Shown: positions 11,897 through 24,909, numbered from the stretch's first letter. The stretch: DNA of 64,000 nt from Neoscytalidium dimidiatum (GCA_037367355.1 CM074702.1:1116001-1180000); one strand, 5' to 3'. Numbers and translations: made by a program. Notes: generated by a model not told the origin, from the sequence alone.

Positions 11897-12777
11897 CGGC
11901 CCAGTGGTGATCGTTGTCTTTAAGGGTCAAGAGACTCGCTGAGATACTGCTTGGTTGGATTTTCCCGAAGTGAAGATGGTAGAGATGCGAGGTTGTTGGA
12001 GAAGTCTTTCCGCCAGTCGTCTCCGCTCATGGTTCTGTGATAGGATAATCGGTACTTGACAGTAGCAGACCTAACTTCAGCTGGAAGGTAAATAATGGCA
12101 CATCCTCAGATCGAGCGAACTTCTACAGGCTACTGACAGGCGAGGCTGAGGTTTGTTGCCAACGATAGGCTCGATTACCTGCATGCTTGGAGGGGATCTC
12201 ATCCGTTCTAAAGTTGCATTGCATGCAGATGGGCCTTGATTCGATCCATGACTATGCATTCGTGCCGAAGGACTTCAGCTCTTCGTGCATGATGAGCAGG
12301 CCGATGCAGAAGTAAGATGTCATCCATCGATACACCTAGCCCAAGGCCGCAGTGTGTCAAGCGTCTGTATGCACTGAGCAGCAAAATTGCCGCAGCGGTC
12401 AAAAGAGATGGTCCGGCTTTCGCAGAGCATATCTTATTGGTTTACATCCATTTTCATCTAACAGCTTGTAATCGATAGCCTCGAACGGTGGGTCATTTGC
12501 AAGTGATATGTACGGGCCGATCAGGGTGTAAAGACAACGGAATATCGAATCAGAAGGCCTTGGATTTTCAAAATCTAACAGCGCAGGATTAGCACTGCGG
12601 AGCAGCTACACGATCTAACGTGAGACCTTGGATCAAATCGCATTAGAAGAAGATCAAAGGTGGGGGGTTTGACACAAGCAAGACTTTGTAGGGAATAGCG
12701 CGGACGAAGAGAGCAGCTGGATGTTGATAAAACTTGCATTGACACCGGCCGTGAAAAACTGCCTAGAAGCGTTATAC

Positions 12778-13533
12778 TTAAGCACCCTTACTCTTGAGGT
12801 ACTCCAAAATGTCATCCCGAACAACAGCAACCAGGAAACCATCATAAGACTTCTCGCCCACAGTCTGCAGCACGACAGCATCCGTCCGTTCATCCTGTCC
12901 CACCTTCTCGACAAGAAGCCTGCAGCCCGCGGTCCGACTGTTCGTTTTCGCAAATTCGGCGTCTGCAAGCGAACCTTGTCTGACTACGTTGTCAACGATC
13001 AGGCAAGCACCCGGGATAGATATGTTCGCGATATAGTCGAAGTAGGTCCAATTGTTTTCCTTATCGGCATCAACGAAAGCGAGGCCAAAACGCTCCCTCT
13101 TCCCTGACTTGACCTCCTGGGAAAGCTTGGCCAAGACATCGACGCCGCTTCCAACAATCACCTCGACGCGGTCATCCACACCAGCAAACTTCAAGTTCTT
13201 TCGCGCTACTGCGGCATGGTGCTCACTGACTTCGATGGTGGTGATCTCGATATCCGGGTTGGCATGGGCGAACCAAATGGAGCTGTAGCCGCCTAGGGTT
13301 CCGACTTCAACTACGTGCTTGACTCTCAGGAGACGAGCCTGCAGCATGAGGAACTTTCCTTGTGGGCGAGAGACAGCAATGTCGGGCAATCCTTTCTCTT
13401 GCGAGTTTTTGGCGGCATGGGCAAGGCCTTCTGACAGCGAGGGTTTCAGTCGCGCATCGAGATGCGAGGTTGTGAAGTTATCGACGGGCTCCCAGGGACC
13501 GAAAGCGCCGTACTGGTACTTCTCGTTGGACAT
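12778..13533 (-). CDS. SAM-dependent O-methyltransferase, caffeoyl-CoA OMT-like (Methyltransf_3)
   Basis: Single exon, 251 aa, with an ATG start (MSNEKYQYGAFGP). The family transfers a methyl group from S-adenosylmethionine to hydroxyl groups of small aromatic or catechol-type acceptors, usually with a divalent metal. The SAM-binding glycine loop is VVEVGTLGGYSSIWFAH (about residues 74-90). The acidic residue ending the next strand lies in ITTIEVSEHH, and the metal/SAM segment is FVDADKENN. The C-terminal strand (YDGFLVAVVRDDI) is also typical. Length matches the family (about 230-250 aa), so the gene looks intact, unlike the decayed aminotransferase 1.9 kb downstream on the same strand. The substrate cannot be told from sequence. 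It could be a detoxifying or a secondary-metabolite enzyme. Confidence 0.88.
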   Translation of the reverse strand: MSNEKYQYGAFGPWEPVDNFTTSHLDARLKPSLSEGLAHAAKNSQEKGLPDIAVSRPQGKFLMLQARLLRVKHVVEVGTLGGYSSIWFAHANPDIEITTIEVSEHHAAVARKNLKFAGVDDRVEVIVGSGVDVLAKLSQEVKSGKRERFGLAFVDADKENNWTYFDYIANISIPGACLIVDNVVRQGSLADAEFAKTNSRTAGCRLLVEKVGQDERTDAVVLQTVGEKSYDGFLVAVVRDDILEYLKSKGA

Positions 13534-14627
13534 ATTTGTGAAATTATTTTTTTTGGGGGGGTGGGATCTGCTACGAGAAGTTCGTACAGTACGTTTTGAG
13601 TGTTCAACAGGATGATTTGGTGGCGGCTTAGATTGATGTGGAGGACGATTGCAGAGTTGAGCACTGCGTTATCGGCGTCGACACTTCGTCATTCGTACTT
13701 AAGTGGCAAGGCAGCAGCATTTCACTAGTGGTCAGTGGGGGTTCGGCATCGGCATCGGACATGTCGCCATCGCAGCTTCGGCGTGTGGAGTTACATCGGC
13801 CTACTTTTGGCTGTCATAAGCCCGAGTGAGGTGGGGTTATAAGTCCGAGTCCACGCCCGTCTCCCGAGTGGTGTTGAAGATTTCTCGTGGCTGGATCTTC
13901 TGAGCAGGATCCAGGTATAAGCCTAGAGCCTGTCGGGACACTTTTTTGAATCTGGCCTTCATGATGAGCATGTGAGCGTTCGAAGCGATACTTTGCTACG
14001 GCGAAAGGACATTGGACAAATGCTGCAGCGTGTTGGCAGCGAAAACAGCGCACTCGGTCGCAGCTTGTGATTGAAACAGGAGGGCTGGCGGAAGTCGCGG
14101 GAGCTATGCGAAGGACGGGCGGAGCGGAGAGCGCTTGACAAGGCGGAAAGCGAGGGCGGCAAGCGGGCAGAAAGGTGTGCTGGTCGAGTGACAGGTGTGG
14201 CGGCTCGCGCTGGCAGCTGGGGCTCCCTCGCCCCGGAAAAATAGATGCGGCGGCTCACCTGTGGCTTGGCAGGCTGGCAGCGTGATTTGCGTTGCGCTCC
14301 AAACAGTCAAGCCTGGGCGCTGCTCGCACGCCGCACAACCACGCACGCCGCTCGCCGCTCGCCGCTCCCCTCGACCTCATCCCCCAAGGCCCGCTTCCGC
14401 TTGAGATACCCCAGCTCCTCTCCGAAAAGTCACAGCTCCGCTCCGCCACACCCTCGACAGACACGCCCTTCCCTCCGTCTCGCGCCCCCCACGTGCCCCT
14501 CGCGAAACACACCCTCGACCTGAACGTCATTTCTTCCTAATCCGGGCCGCGACCGCTTCTCGCCCCGCGACCAGCTCTTCTTCAAAGACCGCCGCTTTTC
14601 CCAGATCCCCCACACACCCTGCAGACC
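13534..14627. other. Divergent promoter region, O-methyltransferase / PP2A
   Basis: Holds the upstream regions of the minus-strand methyltransferase and the plus-strand PP2A gene. The part next to PP2A is C/CT-rich, typical of a fungal 5' leader. A G/T-rich tract lies at about 13546-13562. No gene is supportable. Confidence 0.45.
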
Positions 14628-15905
<1,278 letters not shown>

Positions 15906-18900
15906 TTCTGCGGTTGTTGGTTATACGAGTAGAAAAAGCGTTCGGGAAAGCGCATTTCTCCATTACGAAAGAAAATACACTTCTTTGCATGCATGGCACA
16001 CCCTCATGGTTACACTTGGTAGACTGTACATATGCATCCTGCAGCCTATCAAACGGAGAAAGGATAAGCGAAAATGATGGCGGAGCGATAAGAGGATCGC
16101 ATCCGCTTGAAGAGATGCTAATAATCATTTCTCTTTGTTGCTGGTATTGCTCTTGGCTCGGCTACCCCTGTTCAGGATTTATGTTTTGCTTGTTGTGTCT
16201 GATGCCGGAGAAGGCAACGTGATCCGTGGAAGTGTGACAAATTGACAACACCTGGTTCGTGCAGGTGATTGTCTGCAAGGTGATGAAGGGGGCAGTTCAC
16301 GCAAGGCACAGATCGCTGCAGATTATTTCAAGCTTAAAACCTTAATAAACCCAACCCCGGAGTGCGGAGAGGAGATTTTGGAGCTAAGATTCGTAACTTC
16401 CAGCCTGTGGAATGTCACTGACACACCATCCACTCTTGTTTACTAACATGCATTCCTTAACGTCATTTTCTCCGCCTTCCACGCCTTCCCTCTTTTTCCG
16501 CTAGTGAAGCGTTGCGTGCTCCGCCGCCGGGCAATTCTTTCGTATCTGCAAATTCTGACACAGGGAACTCAAATCCGGGGATCCGCGAGCGGGTCAAAGA
16601 GAAAGCGTCAAGCTTAACCCAAAACAGCTTGAGTTGAGACCGAGGTGACGAACCGGCCTGCAGCCCGCGCTTTTTGCCGTTCGTGGTTTAAAGGGATCTC
16701 TGATCGACCGAGGCAGGCGGGGGATCCATCAGGCCACAGTGATGTGATTCTGTCCACTTCTTTCCCTGATAAGATTTGTGGTTAGAGGTGTTGGAGATCG
16801 TGAATGAGTCGTGGGCGTTCGGGGAATGGGAGCCGGATGTTGGGCTTACGACGCGGCGCGGAAGGGCGGGATGGCTGAACCTTCTTTCGGTCGTCGTGTT
16901 ACTTCTCGACGCTAGAACGCCGAAGATTTCTGATTACCTCTTGCTTTGCCGTGCGCTTAGATAGTCATGTGCTCCGTTGATTGAGCGGGATTTTTCCCGT
17001 TGCCTTCAAATTTTTTTTTTATCGAAGAGTGAAGAAATGGATCCCATGCTGAATGAGTATGGTATCATCCAGAGAAAGCTTGGGCGCCAATGGGCCTACT
17101 GTCATACTGTCATGGATGGGGTGCCGAGGTAGCATTTGACAAGGATATTGTTGGACCGCATGAATCCTCCCGATTGTTATTACTGATTACCGTTACTACT
17201 CCTCGTAACGGCTAGATGGATCAAGTAGCGGCTGGATGTATAGTGTTTCGCCTTTCAACAGAAAAGGGCCAGACCGATTGAGCGGCGATAAAATATCCAC
17301 TCTGAGCTGAGCATGCAGTTACATTAAATGACTGCCGGAAGAGGAGCGTTGGAAAGAATCCGCGCTTACTGATAAAGTTCTGGCCGAAGTTATGGAGCCG
17401 GGCTAATTGGTGCTTTTAGGTTATCCGCCACCAGAGCTATACCGCATCTGCTGCAGGACACTACGGATTTCTTGGATGTGGTGTGATGCCGCTCGCGCGT
17501 GATTGTGTCCTACTGTGCCACAATCCGAAGGTCGAACGTAGCGATTTTAAAGTTCCGGCTCCGAAGTTTGCTCCGAGCCTGGGCTCGCCGATATGCTTCC
17601 GTTACTTGCTAAGGAAGTGCTTGATGGGGGCACAATCACGGACAGACAGATGTCAAAAAAAAGGAACCACTCGAGGTGCATATACTGGAAGGTGTGTAAT
17701 TGAACTCATATATGCAAACGCTCCAGAATTGACCCCCGGGAAATGATAAGACCATGTCCATGTGATTGCGATTGCGATACTCTTGCCGTTGCCGACCATT
17801 CGAACGGAGTTTAATAAGCCCGAGCTATGTGTTCTGACTTTTCGCTTGTGATTTCGTAAACACGTGAACGATCTATGGGTATATAGCTAGTAAGTTATCC
17901 AAAGAATACATCCGCCCGCCCAGCATATAATGGAAATGCATTACACGGCCTGGTAACAAATAGTGTGGAGTTGAGCAAGGTGATAAACGGCCCATCTGAA
18001 TAAATCATTAGTGCACAATCGGAGACATGAATGCTATCCTGGAGAAACCTTCAAACTACTCACGAGGCGTTGCTAAGCTTCTAGACGCTCAAACGAAAGA
18101 TAGTCTAAGTTTCCATGGCGTACGACGGCGGATATAGCATTTGTAGAATCTTGCATGAAGCAGACTTCTCTCTGAATTTCAAGGCAAAATATATCGCAAC
18201 TCGTGACTGCTCCAATGTCTGAGGACTCTCATCTCCAATGTCGTCTTGAGCTTCATCTCTATTTGTGCTTTAGAGTTAAGTTATGAGGTGATATATCGGC
18301 CCAACGTAGGAACACAAGTCAGCCAGCCAACGTTCTCATCAGATTTTTGACGGTGTGATCCTTCTACACGTCCAGGGTCGCTCTATTAATTTTCACTGGA
18401 TGAAATGCAAACGTCTTTGCTTGACGTGATCTATTTTGAACCACTGAACTTCAGAAATTCTTTATCAACCATCAACGGCCCCCACCCCGACTATCACCAT
18501 CAAAAAGACCACCAACTCACCTCCTACCCACCTCTTCACATCGCGTGATGGCATGCATCCAGCGTTGTACACCACGATTGGATAATACTGCCCCGCCCCC
18601 AAATAACCGCGCGGCAAACCAATGTCCACGCGGCCACCTTCATCCGCTGAATCCACCTCCGCATCCTTGTGCAACCCTCCAAAACAGCCCCAGAAACGGT
18701 TGTCCTGACGTCAGGTGCCAAACGCCGCGTTTGAGCCTCCCCACCTCTACATATTAACCGCTTTCCGATTGAGGAAACAGCTTTAGGCGCGTTTGACTCA
18801 GGAAGAGGACCGTCGACCAGTCTCAGCCTCATCCGAGCCAGCCGCCAGAAACCAAACCCACAACCACCAACCACACCTCTCCATTCCCACCATACTTACG

Positions 18901-18922
18901 CGCCCAGCCCGACAGAGAAACA

Positions 18923-18944
18923 TTTTTTTTTTTTAAAAAAAAAA
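18923..18944. repeat. T12-A10 palindromic homopolymer junction
   Basis: Twelve T followed directly by ten A, a perfect hairpin-capable palindrome. It is likely nucleosome-disfavouring and possibly a bidirectional 3' end/poly(A) site. Confidence 0.7.
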
Positions 18945-19428
18945 CCTGCGCGGTTCTAGCGAGCTCCACTAAACACCCCCCTCATCGGAAAATACTCCGA
19001 GAAACCGACGAGAAGACCGACGGCACCAGGAACCTCTCTTCCTGATCCCATTTGTCCCAGCCATCAACGATTGCTACACGAACGTTGCAAACAGTCCACC
19101 ATTGCGAAACAGCCAGGCATCCCCCTCCCAGCCCCACATACACAAGAAAGCTGGGCGGGATTCTTCACAAGACGGTCTCCAAACGAAGAGAGGCGTGCGC
19201 AACAAGAAAAAGAAGGGCTTGCTTCGCCAAACCGCAAACGGCTGAAACGGCATGAAGCACAGGTAAAATGCTTTCTTACTCTGCCAACCATGCTCTTGTC
19301 CCATCCGGCAGCATCCGTCGTCTCGAGTTCTGCGGGGTCCGTTGTACCAAGAAAGAAGCAAAATGTGACGACGATGACGAGGTGCAAGACAAGGACGTGA
19401 AGGCATTGGACCGCGCAATCGCGCCCCT

Positions 19429-19457
19429 TCTCTCTCTCTCTCTCTCGCGCGCGCGCG
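19429..19457. repeat. TC run passing into CG run
   Basis: About nine TC units continue straight into about six CG units. Alternating purine-pyrimidine CG can adopt Z-DNA. No coding context was found. Confidence 0.7.
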
Positions 19458-21394
19458 AAAGCTTAATCGACCTCCATCAAGTTGGAAGGAACAGAGAACG
19501 TAAGCGAGCCCGTGAGGCAAGACAGAGGTATATCATGGTAGCGTGATGATTTGGCCCCTTCTCCGACGGGCAGATGCGAGATGGGGCAAGGGAACCACTT
19601 TATCGTTCCTGACGACGAACGAACGAACGAACCTGCTCGGAAACGTAGACGGGAGAGGGATGACGGGATGAGTTGGGGGGGGGACCCACCGGCCCTGAGC
19701 GGAGTGCACAGCTCACCCGGCTCGCCCGACCTCTTCGACAACACACCAACGCAGCCAACCAACCGCAAACCCCCATAAAAGCTCGCGTCTGGGTCTTTGC
19801 TGTCCGGCCAACCGGATTCGCTCGTCGGTGCATGATCGTCCGCGTAGATTGCGTGTTTGAGCGAAGGAGAGAGAGGAGGTAAGGAAGGGGAGAGGAGGTC
19901 TGTGGTCGGCCTCGTGACGAAAGGGGATGCTCATCAAACACGCCACTTTTTTTTTTATTTCCTTGGTTCGCGTCGCTTCCACGATGGAAGGGGAAGAGAA
20001 AAAGTGGCACGGACGTACATGAGTATGTACTCCGTGAATGACGCCAGCAAGAGCGTTGCAGTCGACTTGCAGAGGCGGACGTTGAGACCTGCATGTCGTC
20101 TCGGGAGGAAGGCCGAAAAAGCAAATCGAGCAAGGAAGCGTCAGGGGAAAATTTATGAAAAACGGTGGCAATATAAAAAGAAACTATGAATTCAAAGGAA
20201 TATTGAGATCATGAGAGGTGGATTGATGCCACGGACGGAGGAATCTGAGGAAGGAATACAAGGAAAATACAGCAGCAAGCAGATCGCACGTCTCTGGCTT
20301 CATTTTTTTTTTTATTTGATTTTCAATTGAGCACTAGTCTAACATAACACTTGATGGTATGGCTGTGCGGTAGCGACCGAAAACACACTAAGTAACAACT
20401 AGAACAGCGCACAAGTAGTAGCAGTAAAGAAAACACTTTCTCCATCGGCCCCAGATAGTACGATGTGCGAAAACCCCCCCAAGAGACAAGAGATGGCACA
20501 GGATGCCAAAACCACACACAGATATGATTGGGGAGAGAGGAAAGCATTTGAGAGAATATGCTCGGGGAATACAACAACGCGCGCGACCCTGCGTGGGTGT
20601 CCGAGTGTGGCAAACAGCATGCTTTTTCAAGGTTTCAAGGAAAAACAAGGAAATCTGAACACTATCGTCCCAGCCGTGCAAGTGGAGAGAATCGGGCGGA
20701 TACGCCAGGCCCGGTAGTGCTTATTTTGTGGACGAGAGTACGACAGCTCCGTCGTAATGCCTCTTGGCGCTGCTGGCAGCGGATGGGCTGAAGTTCGTTG
20801 TCGTTGGTCGGCGCTCCATGCCTTCTTCTCCTTGGGAGAGAAAAGCGGGGGGCAGTGGCTTCCAGAGTGAGGGAAATACATTCATACCAGAAAGCCAGGA
20901 AAGGGGGGGAAAAAAGAGTAAACAAGAGAAGCAGGAACCACATGAGAAACCCGCTTGTGGAAGAAAGGAAACTAGAAGGCTTGCCAAACCACGGTCTGAC
21001 TTTGAAGCCTGAGGGCTCAAGAGGATTAGAGACAAGCGGGTCGAAGAAACGAAAACAGAGAGAAGGGAGATAAAAACCATTCGTAATCCCCTCCATCCGT
21101 ACCAAAAGTAAAAAGAGTTAAACTGCCAGTAAAAGTGCTGTGAAAAGGGGGGTCTCGCTCGTCTCTTCTCCTCCCGAACGTGCTCCGGGCAGAAAATAGA
21201 ATAAAAAGGTAGTAGTGCCTTAGAAAGCATGCATGCATGACCGTGTGGTGGCTACCACATCATTAATTCTCCCCGGCGGCAGCCAATGCAAAAAGGATAT
21301 TGTGTCCCCTGCCCCAAAAAATTTCTCTTCGATCCCAAATGAAACCAACTTGACGGCACGGCGTGGCGACGGTGCTCGGTTCGGAGGGCCATCT

Positions 21395-22214
21395 TTACAT
21401 AACAGTGCAGCCACAGCAGCCTTTGCTCTCGGCCTCGCCGTCCATCTCCATCTTGCCTGCGGGGCCATTGCCACCGGCGGCGGGGGCACCCGAGCCGTAC
21501 GACGACATTTCCCTGTTGTATCTCCTGATCTCCCTGACGAGGTCGTAGAAGGCGTTGTCGACGTTGATGCGGGATTTGGCCGACGTCTCAATGAACTTGC
21601 ATCCAAACTGCTTCGCCAAGTTTTGACCCTCTGTTGATGGCGGTGACGATCAGCGCTCGGGCCCCCCCTTCGGGCAGGAAGGGAAGGAACTAACCTTGTG
21701 TCGAGACTTGCCTCTCAGCCTCCAAATCGCACTTGTTGCCGACGACGATGATGGGGAAGTAGTCCTTGTCCTTGACGCGCAGGATCTGCTGCTGGAAGGT
21801 CATGATTTCCTCGAACGACTGCCGCGACGTTATCGAGTAGACGAGCAGGAAGCCCTCGCCGGTCCGCATGTACTGCTCGCGCATCGCCGAGTACTCCTCC
21901 TGGCCAGCGGTGTCAAGCACGTCGAGCAGGGCAACCTCATCGTCGATGACGCACTGCTTGCGGTACGAGTCTGCGGGTCGGGGGTCAGTCAGGGCAGGGC
22001 GCTGGAGCTCGGCAGCGGGCGGGCGTACCTTCAATGGTCGGGTCGTACTCGTCGACGAAGTGGCTCTGGATCAGCTGGATGGTCAAGCAGGATTTACCCA
22101 CGCCTCCGCCGCCGACCACCACCAGCTTGTATTCTCGGAGAAACTGGGTCAGGGTCAGCCATTGGGGACGCTCGCAGGGGAGGGCGGGCCGCGGGGACGC
22201 ACCTTGGAGGCCAT
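21395..22214 (-). CDS. Ras small GTPase (fungal RasA/Ras1 type)
   Basis: Four exons (22214-22203, 22143-22029, 21970-21695, 21630-21395) join to 212 aa. Exon 1 is only 12 nt (Met-Ala-Ser-Lys). The P-loop GGGGVGKS (residues 15-22), switch [15 protein letters not shown], switch [13 protein letters not shown] with the catalytic Gln, the guanine-specificity NKCD and the ETSAK motif are all present. Residues at the usual activating positions are wild type. The C-terminus is GCCGCTVM: a CaaX box (CTVM) for prenylation, preceded by two Cys that could be palmitoylated for plasma-membrane targeting. The hypervariable region is Gly/Ala/Met-rich ([19 protein letters not shown]). The protein acts upstream of cAMP/PKA and MAPK pathways in growth, polarity and conidiation. 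Residue-level agreement with RasA-type proteins across exon junctions supports every splice site. Confidence 0.96.
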
Positions 22215-22750
22215 CGTGTGCTGTGGGAGATGGGAGTGCGCGGTGGGTGGTGCGGACTCCGGGCGCCTGTTTCGCTAAAGGGCTGCGGCTCGGGGGAGGA
22301 GAGCGCCTGGCAAAAAGAGCGGAAGGAGGGCGACACGGGGAGCTTGCGAGGGCAGGCACGTGGCGGGGCTCTGGGGATCGCGCTGGGCGGGCGTGGTGTG
22401 CGTTGAGAGAGTGCACGGAGAGGGTGATGGGAGGGAGTGGATGGCGGCGGTGGTGTTGGACGGGAGGTGGTCGAGCTCGGGGGGTCTTTGTCGATGTTCT
22501 CTGATTGATGGCCCGGGCATACAGCGCAGCCAGTGCTCCGCCAGTGCCTACGAGAGCGACTCGGCAAGCAGCGCTCCAATTCGATAAGGAAAACACAACC
22601 CCTCAGCGCTGCGCCAGGGTTCAGGCACGGCGCGCCGGGCAGTGCAGCAGCGCCAGCAGCAGCGCCAGCAGCAGGCAAGGCACATAACCGCCCGCATCCC
22701 GCTGCCTGCGCCGCCTGCGCCTGCGCCTGCGTGCAGCGCGCCAGCCCAGT

Positions 22751-22781
<31 letters not shown>

Positions 22782-22838
22782 TTGCAGCGAGCCCTGCCCT
22801 GTCCAGTTCTGCCCTGTCCGCTTCTGCCCTGTCCAGTC
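22751..22838. repeat. Adjacent 7-mer and 15-mer tandem repeats
   Basis: CCACCGC occurs four times at 22751-22778 with a degenerate fifth unit. About 15 bp later, three copies of a 15-mer built on CTGCCCTGTCC occupy 22794-22838. Both are about 550-600 bp upstream of the Ras start. Confidence 0.75.
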
Positions 22839-23042
22839 CCGCCACCAGCCCACTGCCTGTCTGCCGACCGACCGCCCGCCCGCCCATGCCTCGCCTGTTC
22901 GTGCTACGCTACGCTGCGCTACGCCCGCCTCGCCCCAGCCCGCCACGCGGGAAAAGCAATCTTCCCGTCTGCCATGTCCGACCTCTGCACGCCGGTCAGC
23001 ACAAATCCCCAGCACCAGCACTAATTAGGTACATGGCATAGC

Positions 23043-23052
23043 ACCAGCACCG

Positions 23053-23087
<35 letters not shown>

Positions 23088-23096
23088 AGCTCCAGC
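23043..23096. repeat. Hexamer array of CAGCWC type
   Basis: About nine imperfect hexamers alternate ACCAGC, TCCAGC and ACCGGC. It would encode Ser/Thr/Pro-Ala repeats in some frames but lies in no supported gene. Confidence 0.75.
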
Positions 23097-23789
23097 TTCC
23101 AGCACCAAGCCTGCCCACGCTAGCCTGCCCGCTGGCCTCCACTCTCTGCCCTCTGCTCTTCGGGCCTCCGTGCGCGCGCGCGCGCGTCCCTCTTCGCACT
23201 TCAGCGCCGCCGCTGGCCGCCGCTCGCTGCGATCGCCGCCAATTGCTGCTGGGGACGAGGCCTCCGGTGCGCGCCCGCCCGCCCGGTTCGCCGCGCTCGC
23301 TCCGCGCTGCCTTTGAGGGTGGCCAAGAGCGCATCGTGCGGAGGACGGCTGGCAGGGCGTCTGTGCAGGTCACGTTCCGGCATCTGCATGCGCGCGACGC
23401 TGCAGTATGCCGCCGGGTATCACGCCCAGGGACACCCTCGTTGGCCCCGAGAGATCCAAGTGCGCTGAGCTGCGTTACCTAATGCCCGCTCCTCTTATCG
23501 ACACGACCGGATGCGCCCTGGAAGCTCCGCGACTGCATGCGACAACCTTCGCGACTCCGCCGTCTTCCCATTCGCACGGGCGCGCTGAAGAGGATGGGCC
23601 GCGAGGAGGGAATGCTGGCCTTGCGCACTTAGCGCTTGGCGCTGCGCCGTCCGGGGGGGTCGTGCTTCTAGGAGATTTGCCATTTGTTCGAGAAGGTATC
23701 ACAGAGCGCCTGCGCAGCCTTACGGTGCAAGCCGTCCGTTCATTCGTAAAAAAAAAAAAAAAAATCTACATTTACGCGCATGTCTACAT

Positions 23790-24909
23790 CTATGCCGGCT
23801 TGACCAGCCCTGACTCGGTCTCTGGCTCGTCATCTTCGCCCTCAGCCGACACTCGCTTGCCCTGCACCTCCTTCTCGACCTCCGGCACTAGGCTTTCCAT
23901 GAACTCCAGGTCACGTCCCACGAGCGTTACTGTGTTGTGTGACTTGCCCCACCGGGGGTAGGATCCGACCTTAACGCCCTTCGGCTCCACTCGCTGCGCC
24001 AAATCCGTTAGGAACGGCGCAACTGCGCTCTCCGCCATTGGCGTGGAGATGAGGATCCTATATACGCCCTTGCCCTCCGGGTCTGTCAGCCGCGGCAGCA
24101 GATGCGGCTTGAGCGATTCGAGCATTTTCTCAAACAGCCTCGGAACGCCGGGCAGGATGTGTATGTTTCCATTGACCACGCTGACAGGCACCCACAGCGT
24201 ATCGTCCACAAACAACACCTGCTCGCCCAAGTCTTTATTCTGGTCGATTGGTAGCTCCACCATACGCTTCTTCGCCGTAAGCGCCGGCGACGGAACGTCC
24301 CAGCTGAAGTTTGGCTGCGAGGGATGCGGTTTCGACAGCTTCTTCATGCGCTCGAATGCTTCGTCATGCAGTACCAGCGGAAGTCCGAAGGCCTTCGCTA
24401 TCGATTGGTAGGTGATATCGTCGTGCCTGTTCGTCGTCAGCCTTCCCCGAGCGGCGCTTCGGCTTATCCGGTACCCACGTCGGACCAATACCGCCAGAGG
24501 TCACCACAAAGTCGTAGGTCTTGGACATGCGGCGCACAGCCTCGACGATCTCGTCCTCGTCGTCTGCGATGACCTCGATGCGCTTGAGCGCAATGCCCAG
24601 TCTGAAACAGAATTTGGCGAAGTAGGCCGAATTGGTGTCCACTGTCTGCACGGCGTCAATTCAGCAGCGACCAGTGGCCACACGGCCTGGCTAGATGCTA
24701 ACCTTGCCGCCCAACACCTCGTCTCCAATGATGAGGCATGCCGCCGTGTGGATCATGCTCTTGCCCTGCGCATTTGTGGCAGCCATGATGGATGACGTCT
24801 GTATCGGGCTGACGAAGCCGATCCTCGGAGCTGCAGCAGCGGAGCGGTGCGCGTAGTGGGGGAGAGGGCGGGCGATGTGTCGGGCAAGCTGGTTCAGACG
24901 TGCGAACAT
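23790..24909 (-). CDS. MoCF/CinA-type nucleotide-binding domain protein (FAD synthase N-domain-like)
   Basis: Three exons (24909-24703, 24645-24479, 24426-23790) join to 336 aa, with GT-AG introns of 57 and 52 nt. The molybdopterin-binding (MoCF) fold is recognisable by IIGDEVLGGKTVDTNSAYFA at the first junction, then the Gly-rich SGGIGPTHDDITYQS that closes the nucleotide pocket at the second. Related domains are the N-terminal half of animal FAD synthase and bacterial CinA, which hydrolyse pyrophosphates or nucleotides such as FAD or ADP-ribose. There is no PAPS-reductase/FAD-synthetase domain behind it, so it is a stand-alone enzyme and probably not a full FAD synthase. The first 41 residues are Arg/Ala-rich and free of acidic residues, like a mitochondrial presequence. 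A second in-frame Met at residue 42 (24786) would give a cytosolic form. The tail is acidic (EGEDDEPETE). The exact substrate is unknown. Confidence 0.85.

Larger units (their letters stand above)
10924..12777. other. Spacer with possible decayed coding remnants
   Basis: Besides the two fragments listed, 12402-12208 (-) encodes a further coding-like stretch (LLSAYRRLTHCGLGLGV). It loosely resembles the C-terminal helices of fungal Zn2Cys6 regulators, but too weakly to call. No intact gene is supportable. Confidence 0.35.
15906..21394. other. 5.5 kb stretch without a supportable gene
   Basis: Lies between the 3' ends of PP2A (+) and Ras (-), which converge on it. The 20.2-21.4 kb part may be Ras 3' UTR. 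Open frames around 19.0-20.2 kb are GC-driven, overlap antisense and carry no recognisable domain. Notable sequences are a T12-A10 block at 18923-18944 and a TC run passing into a CG run at 19429-19457. No tRNA or other RNA gene was recognised. Confidence 0.45.
22215..23789. other. Long Ras upstream region, low-complexity, no gene
   Basis: Upstream of Ras and downstream of the MoCF-domain gene, which are both on the minus strand. It is dominated by short tandem repeats: 7-mer CCACCGC, a 15-mer and a hexamer array, plus a GC alternating run at 23172-23186 and an A tract at about 23749-23764. The open frames are repeat translations with no domain. Confidence 0.45.

Noticed and set aside
20721..21230. 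169-codon minus-strand frame downstream of Ras
   Set aside because: Phe/Ser/Leu-rich translation of pyrimidine-rich DNA, more likely Ras 3' UTR.
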